Part shown: piece after piece, positions 40,218 to 48,920 of the stretch
How positions within the stretch are numbered: the stretch's first letter is position 1
How the letters are laid out: each line of letters opens with the position of its first letter
From: an uncultured Clostridia bacterium
Lineage (GTDB): Bacteria; Bacillota; Clostridia; Oscillospirales; Ruminococcaceae
Direction of reading: 5' to 3'
Assembly (NCBI GenBank): GCA_944382905.1
Contig: CALWNU010000002.1
Location: forward strand, 1 to 64,000
Length of the DNA: 64,000 nt
Notes under the pieces: generated by a model
Told to the model about the DNA's origin: nothing
The model's input: only the letters and a program-made list of their open reading frames with translations
Databases searched by the model: none
Position numbers and translations under genes: made by a program

Positions 40218-41636
40218 ATGGCAAAACAATCTGTTAATGTTCTAACACTGGGCAAAACGCCTCTCACTACGATTTTAAGACTTTCCTGGCCGACCATCAT
40301 TGAACAGATGATGTTCACTGTTTTAAACTTTAGCGATACGGCGATGGTAGGCGCGCTAGGTGCGGTTGCTACCGCGGCGGTGGGGATCACTTCCACTTCC
40401 ATTTGGCTCAGCGGCAGCGTCATTTCCGCCGTCAGCGTGGGGCTTTCCATCCAGTTGGCCCAATCTGTCGGCGCCGGCAATTATAAGCATGCCAAGGAAA
40501 TCGTCGGGCAGTCCCTACTAACCAGCCTGGTAGCTGGGACTCTGCTGGGCCTTGTTTTCTTCTCTTTGCACTGGCACCTGCCGGTCTGGCTGGGCGCGAG
40601 GCCGGAGGTGGTTCCCCATGCGCAAGCCTATTTGCAGATCATCTCGATTTCCCTGCTGTTTAACATGCTCTCTTCGGTCTTCTCTTCTCTGTTGCGCTGC
40701 ATGGGCGATACCCACACCCCGCTAAAATATAATTTCACCGCCATCGTTTTGAACGTGATTTTTAATTTCCTGCTGATCTTCCCCAGCCGGGATCTGCATT
40801 TGTTTGGCATGACGATCCCCATGTTCGGCGCAGGGCTGGGCGTGGCGGGAGCCGCCTGGGGAACCGCGCTTTCCTTGGCAGGTTCCGCTACCCTGCTGTT
40901 CTTCTCTTTGTGCAATAAGAACCGGGAAATCCACCTTTTGCTGAAAAAAGAATACCTGCGGCCGGATCGCGACATTCTGAAAAATATGATTTTCCTCGGG
41001 GTCCCCACCGCAATGGAGCAGTTTATTTCCACCTCCGGGCAGGTGGCTTCCACCCGCATCGTATCCACTTTGGGTACGGTCGCGGTGGCTGCCAACACCC
41101 TGGCAGTTTCGGCGGAATCCCTGTCCTACATGCCGGCTTACGGGGTCAGCGTGGCCACGACAACGCTGGTTAGCCAGTCCATCGGCGCGGAGAAGAAGGA
41201 AGACGCCATGAATTTTGGCAAACTTGCCAACCGGCTGGGCTTCTGCGCTATGATCTTTGTGGGCATCCTGCTGTTTTTGTTGGCGGAGCCGCTGATCCGC
41301 CTGTTTACCCAGGATGAATCGGTCATCCCGCTGGCAGCCGCCATGCTGCGGATTGTCGCCATTGCCCAGCCGCTGAACGCCTCCTGCAGCATCCTTTCCG
41401 GTGCGTTACGCGGGGCGTCGGACGTCAAAAGTCCTTTCTTGATCGGGATTTTCGGCATGTGGGTCCTGCGCGTTCCGCTGGCGCTGCTTTTTATCTTCGT
41501 ATTCCATTGGGGCCTACACGGCTATTGGATCGCCATGGTCATCGACAATATGACCAAAGGGGCTTTGAGCATCATTCGGTTCCGCCAGGGGAAATGGATG
41601 AATAATGCCAGTCTGGGCAAAGCCTTAGATGAGTAA
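40218..41636 (+). CDS. MATE family efflux transporter
   Basis: A 472-residue, 12-helix transporter of the multidrug and toxin extrusion family. Two homologous halves are visible; family segments are FSDTAMVGALGAVATAAVGI, SVFSSLLRCMGDTHTPLKYN and, in the second half, TLVSQSIGAEKKEDA. These proteins export cationic drugs or metabolites with Na+ or H+. The substrate cannot be told. ATG 40218 follows GGAGGAAACA. It stands alone between terminators. Confidence 0.94.
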   Translation: MAKQSVNVLTLGKTPLTTILRLSWPTIIEQMMFTVLNFSDTAMVGALGAVATAAVGITSTSIWLSGSVISAVSVGLSIQLAQSVGAGNYKHAKEIVGQSLLTSLVAGTLLGLVFFSLHWHLPVWLGARPEVVPHAQAYLQIISISLLFNMLSSVFSSLLRCMGDTHTPLKYNFTAIVLNVIFNFLLIFPSRDLHLFGMTIPMFGAGLGVAGAAWGTALSLAGSATLLFFSLCNKNREIHLLLKKEYLRPDRDILKNMIFLGVPTAMEQFISTSGQVASTRIVSTLGTVAVAANTLAVSAESLSYMPAYGVSVATTTLVSQSIGAEKKEDAMNFGKLANRLGFCAMIFVGILLFLLAEPLIRLFTQDESVIPLAAAMLRIVAIAQPLNASCSILSGALRGASDVKSPFLIGIFGMWVLRVPLALLFIFVFHWGLHGYWIAMVIDNMTKGALSIIRFRQGKWMNNASLGKALDE

Positions 41637-41657
41637 CGTCCCGGCACTTTTTCTTCC

Positions 41658-41696
41658 CAAAAGGCTGATCGGCCAATGCCGAACAGCCTTTTTTTG
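41658..41696 (+). terminator. Terminator after the MATE gene
   Basis: AAAAGGCTG/CAGCCTTTT outer stem around ATCGGCCAATGCCGAA, followed by T7. Confidence 0.8.
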
Positions 41697-41731
41697 CGCG
41701 CTCGGTCGTCTGGTTATTTCTAGCAATCAGC

Positions 41732-41762
41732 CCCAATCTTTTCAAAAAAGGGAAAGATTGGG
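41732..41762. repeat. Perfect inverted repeat in the MATE-XRE intergenic region
   Basis: 10-bp arms CCCAATCTTT/AAAGATTGGG separated by 11 bases in an otherwise featureless interval (41697-41845). There is no U-tract on either strand, so it may be an operator or a processed RNA hairpin. Confidence 0.5.
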
Positions 41763-41845
41763 ATCTTCCCACGGAATTATTGCACAAAAAAAACACTGTT
41801 CTCCCTTTGTTTCTTTTGCGCTGCTCTAAATCCGCCTGGACACTC

Positions 41846-41874
41846 TTGTATTTCCAATGGAAAAAAATTATAAT
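41846..41874 (+). promoter_or_regulatory. Promoter of the XRE-cupin gene
   Basis: TTGTAT (41846-41851), 17-bp spacer, perfect TATAAT (41869-41874). Confidence 0.75.
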
Positions 41875-41926
41875 AAAAAAAATAATTTCGCTGTTTAAAA
41901 GAAGAAAGTGAGAAAGGATGTACGCA

Positions 41927-42475
41927 ATGGAACAAATCGTAGAAATTGCCGCCCGCATCCGGGAACTGCGCGAAGCCTGCGGCTATACCCAGCAGGAGCT
42001 GGCGGACAAGCTGGGCATTGAGATTGGCGTCATGCGCGGGTACGAAGAAAACGGATACAATATCCCAATCAGCGTCATTTACCAGATCGCCACCATATGC
42101 GGCGTGGAATTCACCGAAATTCTTACCGGAAACGATCCGCGGCTGGATACCTATCAGGTGGTCAAAAAAGGGCAGGGTCTCTCGGTAGAGCGCGTCCCCG
42201 GCTATGATTTTGAGGATCTGGCGTTCCGGTTTACCCACAAGATCATGCAGCCGCTCAAGGTCCGCCTGATGCCGGACGACAAGCGGCCTGCTCTCATCAC
42301 CCATACCGGCCAGGAATTCAATCTGGTGCTGGAAGGGAAGGTGAAGGTTCTGTTCGAAGACAAGGAGCTGATCCTGGAAGAGGGGGACTCCATCTATTTT
42401 AATCCTCTGCACCCCCATGGGCAGGTATGTGCTGACGACAAACCCGCTGTATTTGTCACGGTGATCGCCGAATAA
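41927..42475 (+). CDS. XRE-family regulator with cupin domain
   Basis: A 182-residue protein with an N-terminal XRE helix-turn-helix (ARIRELREACGYTQQELADK to about residue 60) and a C-terminal cupin domain (about 105-180: HTGQEFNLVLEGKVKVLF, DSIYFNPLHPHGQ). Such regulators often sense a small ligand in the cupin and control a neighbouring gene. The acyl-CoA synthetase gene follows 32 bases later and is the likely target or operon partner. The ATG at 41927 fits GAAAGGA; the ATG at 41918 has no spacing. Confidence 0.9.
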   Translation: MEQIVEIAARIRELREACGYTQQELADKLGIEIGVMRGYEENGYNIPISVIYQIATICGVEFTEILTGNDPRLDTYQVVKKGQGLSVERVPGYDFEDLAFRFTHKIMQPLKVRLMPDDKRPALITHTGQEFNLVLEGKVKVLFEDKELILEEGDSIYFNPLHPHGQVCADDKPAVFVTVIAE

Positions 42476-42507
42476 AATGCATACCACAAAAAGGAGGATG
42501 GATACCC

Positions 42508-44172
42508 ATGCTGTTAGACCGATATCTTCCTCGGATGGAATTTGATTCCTACGAGGATTTCAAAGAAAATTACCGCTGCAACGTCCCGGAAGATTTCAAT
42601 TTCGGGTTTGACATTGTGGATGAATGGGCCCGTCTGGAGCCGGAAAAAATGGCCCTGGTCTGGTGTAACGACCACGGCGAAGAAAAACGATTTACGTTTA
42701 CAGACATCAGCCGGATGTCCAATCAGGCGGCGTTGTTTTTCCAGGCCCACGGAGTGAAAAAAGGAACGGTGGTCATGCTGATTCTGCGCCGCCGGTGGGA
42801 ATACTGGATCTGCGCCACCGCCCTGCACAAAATCGGCGCAACCTTAATCCCCGGATCGCTGCAGCTGACCAAAAAAGACCTAGTTTACCGGGCCAACGCC
42901 GCAAAAATCCATATGGTTGTCTGCGTCAATGACGATTTCGTCATTCGCCAGGTAGAAGCGGCCATGCCGGAGGCGCCCACGCTGACCGAGCGCGCTCTGG
43001 TGGCCGGCAGCCGGGACGGATGGCTGGATTTTTCCAGCGAACTGGAAAAATATCCGCCGGTTTTCCCCCGTCCCACTGGCGAACAGGCGCATCGAATTGA
43101 CGACATTATGCTGGTTTATTTTACCTCCGGCACCACTGGGATGCCCAAGATGGTACGGCATAATTTTTCCTATCCGCTGGGCCATATCGTCACGGCGAAA
43201 TACTGGCAGCAGGTGCAGGAAAACAAGCTGCATATGAGCGTTTCCGACTCCGGCTGGGCCAAATTCGGCTGGGGAAAAATTTACGGCCAATGGATCTGCG
43301 GCGCGACGGTCTTTTGTTACGATATGGATAAATTTATCCCCCTGCGCCTGCTGGAAAAGCTGGAGCAGTACCGGGTCACCACCTTCTGCGCGCCGCCGAC
43401 CATGTTCCGATTCATGCTGCAGGAGGACGTGACCAAATTCGATCTGTCCTCCATTCAGCACTGCTGCATCGCAGGCGAACCGCTGAACCCGGAAGTGTTC
43501 AAGCAATGGGAAGAACTGACCGGCTTAAAGCTGTACGAAGGGTTCGGGCAAAGCGAATCCTCCGTCTTGATCGCCAACTTCTCTCCCTGGATTACACCGA
43601 AACCTGGTTCCACTGGCAAACCTTCCCCGCTGTACGACATCGACCTGATCAACAGCGAGGGAAAATCCTGTGAAGACGGCGAAGAAGGGGAAATCGTCAT
43701 CCGGCTCAAAGGGCGGCAATGGCCTACCGGCCTGTTTACCGGGTACTATCTGGGCGAGGAGATGACCCAGGCAAACCTCGGCGGCGAGTGGTACAATACC
43801 AAGGACGTGGCCTGGCGGGACAGCAACGGCTATTTCTGGTTTGTAGGCCGCAATGACGACGTGATTAAGTGCTCCGGGTACCGGATCGGCCCGTTTGAGG
43901 TGGAAAGCGCGCTGACGGAACATCCTTCGGTGGTGGAATGTGCCGTGACCGCCGCACCGGACCCCATCCGCGGACAGGTGGTCAAAGCCACCATCGTTTT
44001 GGCAAAAGGGTATGTCCCCTCCCCAGAACTGACCAAAGAGCTGCAAAATTACGTTAAAAAAGTCACGGCGCCGTATAAATATCCCCGGATTATCGAATAC
44101 GTCGACGAACTGCCCAAAACCCTGGGCGGAAAAATCAAGCGGGCGGAAATCCGGCATCGCGACCATCAATGA
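42508..44172 (+). CDS. AMP-forming acyl-CoA synthetase
   Basis: A 554-residue ANL-superfamily ligase. The ATP-binding P-loop is YFTSGTTGMPKM (about residues 207-218), A5 is YEGFGQSE, A7 is NTKDVAWRD, A8 is GRNDDVIKCSGYRIGP and the A10 lysine lies in LPKTLGGKIKRAE. The sequence is close to medium-chain acyl-CoA synthetases (ACSM type); the true acid is unknown. It activates a carboxylate as acyl-AMP then forms the CoA ester. Gene start follows AAAGGAGG. It shares a transcript with the XRE-cupin regulator. Confidence 0.93.
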   Translation: MLLDRYLPRMEFDSYEDFKENYRCNVPEDFNFGFDIVDEWARLEPEKMALVWCNDHGEEKRFTFTDISRMSNQAALFFQAHGVKKGTVVMLILRRRWEYWICATALHKIGATLIPGSLQLTKKDLVYRANAAKIHMVVCVNDDFVIRQVEAAMPEAPTLTERALVAGSRDGWLDFSSELEKYPPVFPRPTGEQAHRIDDIMLVYFTSGTTGMPKMVRHNFSYPLGHIVTAKYWQQVQENKLHMSVSDSGWAKFGWGKIYGQWICGATVFCYDMDKFIPLRLLEKLEQYRVTTFCAPPTMFRFMLQEDVTKFDLSSIQHCCIAGEPLNPEVFKQWEELTGLKLYEGFGQSESSVLIANFSPWITPKPGSTGKPSPLYDIDLINSEGKSCEDGEEGEIVIRLKGRQWPTGLFTGYYLGEEMTQANLGGEWYNTKDVAWRDSNGYFWFVGRNDDVIKCSGYRIGPFEVESALTEHPSVVECAVTAAPDPIRGQVVKATIVLAKGYVPSPELTKELQNYVKKVTAPYKYPRIIEYVDELPKTLGGKIKRAEIRHRDHQ

Positions 44173-44184
44173 CAAACCCCATCC

Positions 44185-44215
44185 AATGCCCCGTGCCCGG
44201 CACGGGGCATTTTGT
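44185..44215 (+). terminator. Terminator after the acyl-CoA synthetase gene
   Basis: AATGCCCCGTGCC/GGCACGGGGCATT stem followed by TTGTTTG. Confidence 0.82.
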
Positions 44216-44260
44216 TTGCCGCAGTTTTGTGTTATGATGGAAGAAAGGAGGCGTTTTTGT

Positions 44261-44764
44261 ATGAATGCTATTTTCACCCGCCGTTCCATCCGCGAATACG
44301 ACAGCCGGCCTGTGGAACCGGAAAAGCTGGACCGGATCCTCCGCGCCGGGATGCAGGCCCCCTCCGCTATGAACCGCCAGCCCTGGGAATTTCTGGTGGT
44401 GACCCGGCCGGAGACCATCCAGACCATTGCTTCCCTGTCGCCCTATGCCAAACCGGCAGCCCGCGCGCCGATGGTGCTGGTACCCTTGGTCAATCTACAG
44501 GTCGCGGGAGAGAAAAACCGGTTTTGGGTACAGGACCTTTCGGCCAGCGTGCAGAATATCCTGCTGCAAATCACCGAGGAAGGGCTTGGCGGATGTTGGA
44601 TGGGGATTTATCCGGACGAAAGCCGTACCCAAGCGTTGCATGACGCGCTGCATTTGCCAAAACAGGTACTCCCCTTCGCCATGATCTCCATTGGTCACGG
44701 GCTGCAGGAAAACCACTGGGTTGACCGTTACCAGCCAGACAAAATCCATTATGAAACCTACTAA
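44261..44764 (+). CDS. Nitroreductase family flavoprotein
   Basis: A 167-residue FMN-dependent reductase of the nitroreductase fold. It begins AIFTRRSIREYDSRPVEPEKL, with the RRSIR FMN-phosphate contact, then PSAMNRQPWEFLVV and, near the C-terminus, GGCWMGIYPD. Family members reduce nitro groups, quinones or flavins with NAD(P)H. The physiological substrate is not evident. The ATG at 44261 follows AAAGGAGG at long spacing. It is bracketed by terminators, so monocistronic. Confidence 0.92.
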   Translation: MNAIFTRRSIREYDSRPVEPEKLDRILRAGMQAPSAMNRQPWEFLVVTRPETIQTIASLSPYAKPAARAPMVLVPLVNLQVAGEKNRFWVQDLSASVQNILLQITEEGLGGCWMGIYPDESRTQALHDALHLPKQVLPFAMISIGHGLQENHWVDRYQPDKIHYETY

Positions 44765-44765
44765 C

Positions 44766-44804
44766 CGAAAAAAGGATCCGAAATTCATCGGATCCTTTTT
44801 TCGT
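44766..44804. terminator. Bidirectional terminator
   Basis: AAAAAAGGATCCG/CGGATCCTTTTTT stem with an AAATTCAT loop between the converging nitroreductase and glycosyltransferase genes. Confidence 0.92.
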
Positions 44805-44853
44805 CCGGCGCAAATTTGCCGGGCAAATGACTTTTTAAGGCCCCGGCAAACAA

Positions 44854-46086
44854 CTAGCTTTTCCGAATCGCTTGGCGGCATTGCCGAAGATAGGCAGCGG
44901 CCTGTTGGGAAATCCCCGCGGACTGCTCCACATAGGCGGCCCCCCGACGGCCCAGCGCCGCCCGTTTTCCCGCCGGCATGGTTCGCAGCTGTTCCAGCGC
45001 GTCGATCAGCGCCTGGGGATCCTTTGGCGGGACAACCTGCCCGCACTTTGCCAGCGCCACCGGGTTTTGCGGAATTCGGGCGGCGCATATCAGCGGGGAG
45101 CCGCTGTACATGGCCTGTAAAATGCAGGACGCGTCCGCGCCGTATTGATGCCACCGGCGCGGCTCCATCCCCACATAGACGCAATCCGCCGCCTGATACA
45201 GGTCCGCCCACTGTGCAGGCGCTACACCGTCTAAAAACAACACGTTGGTCAGCGCCTGCTGTTTGGCCTTGCGCTTGAGCGCCGCTTTGTACACGCCGTT
45301 TCCCGCGATCATAAACAGAATCTCCGCCGGCGCCTGGGAGGCCGCTTCCAGCAGCCAGGTCAGCCCGCGGCCTTTTTCCACTTCTCCGCCGTATACGCAG
45401 ACAAAGTACCCCTTGCGCCGGTACCGCTGGATAAAATCCACCTGATGTTCGGGCGGCTCATGGGGGGCGGACAAGCAGGGTGCGATTGCCTGCGGCATGG
45501 TGGCAAAGCGGGACGGGTCCGCGCCCAGCGCCTGGATATGGTCTGCCAGCGCCGGGTAAATGGAAAGGATCCGGCTGCTTTTTGTGTAAAGTTTCTTCTG
45601 AGCCCGCCGGAACAGAAAGGTCAAATAATGGTTAGGCGGGTAGGACAGCATTTCCTCCAGATGTTCCGGATAAATGCGCCGTACGTCAAATAGCAGCGGG
45701 ATCTGCAGCCGTTCGGCAATTTTCAACCCGCCGCGATATCCCAGCAGGTGCCGGGAAGACAACATTACCACGTCGGGTCCCCATTGGGTGATTTGTGGGA
45801 TACGCTGCCGGATTCCGGTTTCAAACGGCAGTGCTCCATGCAGGATTTTCTTTTCCCGGTCCTGCGCCGGCGGGGATGGAATCCATAAAAACGGCAGGTC
45901 GTCCTGCCACGCCATCTGCCCGCCAGACGCGCTTGCCGGATTTTCTTTGCGCAGATAGGAGTAGTCTGCGGCCACAATCAGCGGGATTTCCCCCGCCTGC
46001 TTCCACTGTTTCGCCAAATCATAGGCATGGGTATCCCCTCCCAATGTCTGGGTTCCCGCATCATAATCGATCAATAGGATTTTCAT
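44854..46086 (-). CDS. Glycosyltransferase family 4 protein
   Basis: A 410-residue GT-B glycosyltransferase. The N-terminal Rossmann half starts KILLIDYDAGTQTLGGDTHA; the C-terminal half has VYGGEVEKGRGLTWLLEA, ADCVYVGMEPRRWHQYGADA and SILQAMYSGSPLICA-type donor-binding features of GT4 enzymes (the catalytic E-x7-E region is not perfectly conserved). It would transfer a sugar from a nucleotide sugar to an unknown acceptor. No other polysaccharide genes are nearby. The start follows GGGAGGG. It lies downstream of the FMN-binding lipoprotein gene but behind a terminator. Confidence 0.85.
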   Translation of the reverse strand: MKILLIDYDAGTQTLGGDTHAYDLAKQWKQAGEIPLIVAADYSYLRKENPASASGGQMAWQDDLPFLWIPSPPAQDREKKILHGALPFETGIRQRIPQITQWGPDVVMLSSRHLLGYRGGLKIAERLQIPLLFDVRRIYPEHLEEMLSYPPNHYLTFLFRRAQKKLYTKSSRILSIYPALADHIQALGADPSRFATMPQAIAPCLSAPHEPPEHQVDFIQRYRRKGYFVCVYGGEVEKGRGLTWLLEAASQAPAEILFMIAGNGVYKAALKRKAKQQALTNVLFLDGVAPAQWADLYQAADCVYVGMEPRRWHQYGADASCILQAMYSGSPLICAARIPQNPVALAKCGQVVPPKDPQALIDALEQLRTMPAGKRAALGRRGAAYVEQSAGISQQAAAYLRQCRQAIRKS

Positions 46087-46238
46087 CGTTTCCCTCCCGC
46101 TGCCTGTACGGCAGGGGCAAACAGATTTGCCGCCCGCTCGACCTTTTTTCCATCCGCCCGGATGTTGTGTTTAGTGTTGGCGTTTGGCCGGGTTCCTATG
46201 CAAGGAAACACGCAGACGGCTATGGCCGGGGACACCGA

Positions 46239-46270
46239 TAAAAAAAGCCCGGGCGTTTGCCCGGGCTTTG
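46239..46270 (-). terminator. Terminator after the FMN-binding lipoprotein gene
   Basis: Perfect AAAGCCCGGGC/GCCCGGGCTTT stem with an AAAC loop, followed by T7 on the minus strand. Confidence 0.92.
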
Positions 46271-46278
46271 GGGTACGG

Positions 46279-47502
46279 TTATTCTTCCAGCTGTGCCGTT
46301 TCTTCCGCGCCATACAAAGCCTGCTCCAGCGCCGCCGTCACCAGCTTTTTAAAATTCTGGCTGGATTGGGTGGCGCCTGCCACCGTTTCCATCTCGTCTG
46401 GCAGATACTGCTTTTGAATAAACTCCTGGATGATTTGGGGGTAGAATTGGCTGGGATCGGTCCCCGCCCCGCTTTGTTGCATCTGAGCCTTATACGCGTC
46501 GTCTTTGGATTTATACGCACCGTTTTCGTCTTCCGCGTCAAAGGTAATTTGGGCGATGGCGTTGTCCTGAATGGTCAAAACCACAAATTCCGTCCATCCC
46601 TGGTCGTCCTGGGGCATTTGGGCCCGATAGGTCCCATCTTCAAATACCGGCGCCACGTCAGCAGTGGGCTGGCCTTTTTTGGCATTTTCCAGCGCCCGGC
46701 CAAGCAGCTTTTTAAAATTACGGGAGGAAACCGTAGCCCCGGCCACACCGTCCATCTGCTCCACAGAACCAGCCGCCTGGAAGTTTTCCACCAGCTGCCG
46801 CGCGTATTCTTCCGGATAGGTTTCCGGCAGTCCGTTGGCCACATTGCCGGCGATCATGCTTTTTTTGTATTCCGCATCCGCCGATTTCAAATTTCCTTCT
46901 GCGTCGCGGGAATCAAATACAATCGAGGAGACTTCTCCCTGTTCTATGGTGAGTTGAATAAAATCTCTCCACGCGTCCTCTCCTTCCGGCATCTGTACCT
47001 CATAGACCCCGTCCTGGTACAGTGGAAGGGTCTTTTCCCCGGGGACCCCTTCCTGCACAAAATCCAACAGGGCTGCCATTACTGTGCGAAACCGTTCTGA
47101 CGAGAGCGTCGCGCCCACTACCGTGTCCACTTCTTCCACATCATATTGCGCTTGCTGGAATGATGCGATCAAATCGCGGTACGCTTTTTCCGGGTAGACG
47201 GCGGGCAAGCCGTTCATCGCATTGCCTGCTGCCATTCGGTCCCGGTAAGCCGTGTCCTGGCTTTTTTTCTCCCCCACTTCATTGCGCGCGTCGTATTCCA
47301 CCTGCGCAATATAGCCGTCCGACACCGTAATCGCACCGTATTCCTGCCACCCGTCCGCGTCGTATTCCGGCGCGTAGACCAGGTACACGCCGTCTTCATA
47401 CGGGCCCCGGTCCAGTTGAACTTGGCTGCTGGGCTGCCCGTCTTCGCATCCGGCCATGACCAGGCACAGCGCTGCCGCCACTGCCAAAAAGCACCTTTTC
47501 AC
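46279..47502 (-). CDS. Lipoprotein with three FMN-binding domains
   Basis: A 407-residue lipoprotein: signal peptide ending in the lipobox VMAGC (Cys-19) and three tandem FMN_bind-like repeats of about 120 residues each. Their flavin-attachment signatures are VGATLSS (about 129-135), AGATVSS (about 254-260) and AGATQSS (about 375-381). In this family the final threonine/serine carries FMN covalently after transfer by ApbE, and lipoproteins with such domains (PplA in Listeria) take part in extracellular electron transfer. No apbE or electron-transfer genes are in the window. Initiation is at GTG. It follows ftsZ but lies behind a terminator, so is transcribed alone. Confidence 0.88.
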   Translation of the reverse strand: MKRCFLAVAAALCLVMAGCEDGQPSSQVQLDRGPYEDGVYLVYAPEYDADGWQEYGAITVSDGYIAQVEYDARNEVGEKKSQDTAYRDRMAAGNAMNGLPAVYPEKAYRDLIASFQQAQYDVEEVDTVVGATLSSERFRTVMAALLDFVQEGVPGEKTLPLYQDGVYEVQMPEGEDAWRDFIQLTIEQGEVSSIVFDSRDAEGNLKSADAEYKKSMIAGNVANGLPETYPEEYARQLVENFQAAGSVEQMDGVAGATVSSRNFKKLLGRALENAKKGQPTADVAPVFEDGTYRAQMPQDDQGWTEFVVLTIQDNAIAQITFDAEDENGAYKSKDDAYKAQMQQSGAGTDPSQFYPQIIQEFIQKQYLPDEMETVAGATQSSQNFKKLVTAALEQALYGAEETAQLEE

Positions 47503-47574
47503 GCAAAATTCCCCTTTCCTGAGCCGATACGGTTATTGTTTCCGTTCCCTTTTCGGCTATTCCCAAAGTGGTCA

Positions 47575-47612
47575 CAAAAAATTCCGCGGAACGCCTTACG
47601 CATTCCGCGGAA
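47575..47612 (-). terminator. Terminator after ftsZ
   Basis: Perfect ATTCCGCGGAA/TTCCGCGGAAT stem followed by T5 on the minus strand. Confidence 0.9.
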
Positions 47613-47626
47613 TACACCAGACTGAT

Positions 47627-48739
47627 TTACCGATCGAAAATCTTGCGGATCACTTCAAATTCGTCAATTTCCCGTTTTTCCTCTTCCTCATTCATGCCCA
47701 GGCTTTCCAAAATTGCGGTAGCCGGATCTTTTTCCACCGGCTTTTCCTCTTCCTGCGCCTGTTTGGGGAACGGCTCTTCCGATTCGAAATTCGTCGCGAT
47801 CACCGTAACCTGCATTTCATCGTTAAAGGAGGGATCCAACGCGGCGCCCCAAATGATATTGGCGTCTGGATGGGCCACATCGCGAACCATGCTGGAAGCC
47901 AGGTCCACATCCTCCAAGCTGATATCCGGCGAAGCGATGATATTGATAATCACGCCCTTGGCCCCGTTGATCGACGTCTCCAAAAGCGGGCTGGAAATCG
48001 CAGCCGCCGCCGCATCCGCCGCCTTGTCTTTGCCGGACGCGCGACCAACGCCCATGTGGGCTTGTCCGGCGTCTTTCATGACCGCGGTCACATCGGCAAA
48101 GTCCAGGTTAATCAGGCCCGGAATATTAATCAGGTCGGAAATACTCTGCACCCCGTGGCGGAGCACATCGTCCGCGACCTCAAAGGCGTTGATCAGAGTA
48201 ATTTTGGTATCGGAAAGATATTTCAGCTTCTCGTTTGGCACTACCACCAGCGCATCCACGTGCTCCCGCAGGGCCAGGATGCCCATTTCTGCCTGCTCCA
48301 TGCGTTTCCTTCCCTCAAACGCAAACGGTTTGGTCACGATGCCAACGGTCAGGATTCCCATTTCTTTTGCAATCTGAGCGACAATCGGCGCAGCGCCGGT
48401 CCCGGTGCCTCCGCCCATGCCAGCAGCGACAAACAGCATATCGGTGCCTTTTAACGCCGCCGCAATTTCATCCCGGCTTTCTTCCGCCGCCTTTTGTCCA
48501 ATTTCCGGGTGACCGCCCGCACCTTTTCCGTGGGTGGACTTCACGCCAATCTGGATTTTTTGCGTTGCGTTGGAGGAGGAAAGAACCTGGCTGTCCGTAT
48601 TCAAAGAGATAAATTCCACACTTTGCATGCCGGAGGAAATCATCCGGTTTACCGCGTTGCCGCCGCCGCCGCCGACACCAACTACTTTGATGGCAACGCC
48701 TTTATCAGCGCTGTTATCCATTTCGAAATTCATGAGCAT
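47627..48739 (-). CDS. ftsZ: Cell division protein FtsZ
   Basis: A 370-residue tubulin homologue that assembles the division ring. It has the GTP loop [12 protein letters not shown] (about residues 107-118), the T7 loop [12 protein letters not shown] and a C-terminal binding tail ([14 protein letters not shown]) for FtsA/SepF/ZapA-type partners. ftsA is not adjacent. The gene has its own promoter at 48844-48872 and a terminator after it. The start ATG is nine bases after AGGAGG. Length is normal. Confidence 0.97.
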   Translation of the reverse strand: MLMNFEMDNSADKGVAIKVVGVGGGGGNAVNRMISSGMQSVEFISLNTDSQVLSSSNATQKIQIGVKSTHGKGAGGHPEIGQKAAEESRDEIAAALKGTDMLFVAAGMGGGTGTGAAPIVAQIAKEMGILTVGIVTKPFAFEGRKRMEQAEMGILALREHVDALVVVPNEKLKYLSDTKITLINAFEVADDVLRHGVQSISDLINIPGLINLDFADVTAVMKDAGQAHMGVGRASGKDKAADAAAAAISSPLLETSINGAKGVIINIIASPDISLEDVDLASSMVRDVAHPDANIIWGAALDPSFNDEMQVTVIATNFESEEPFPKQAQEEEKPVEKDPATAILESLGMNEEEEKREIDEFEVIRKIFDR

Positions 48740-48843
48740 TTTTTATTTCCTCCTAATTTTCTATGATCCAAAACAGCAACGATACCCATCGGTCCGCCTG
48801 CGTCCGTGATGTCAAAATCCTAGTTGATTTTCCTTCTCGTTTT

Positions 48844-48872
48844 AATGTACCATTTTTTTAAATTCAATTCAA
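48844..48872 (-). promoter_or_regulatory. Promoter of ftsZ
   Basis: TTGAAT (48872-48867), 17-bp spacer, TACATT (48849-48844) on the minus strand, in the 181-base gap between ftsQ and ftsZ. Confidence 0.68.
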
Positions 48873-48920
48873 TAGCGAATCCTCGTATTTCATCGGTTTT
48901 CCTGCGTTTTTTTCACAAAA

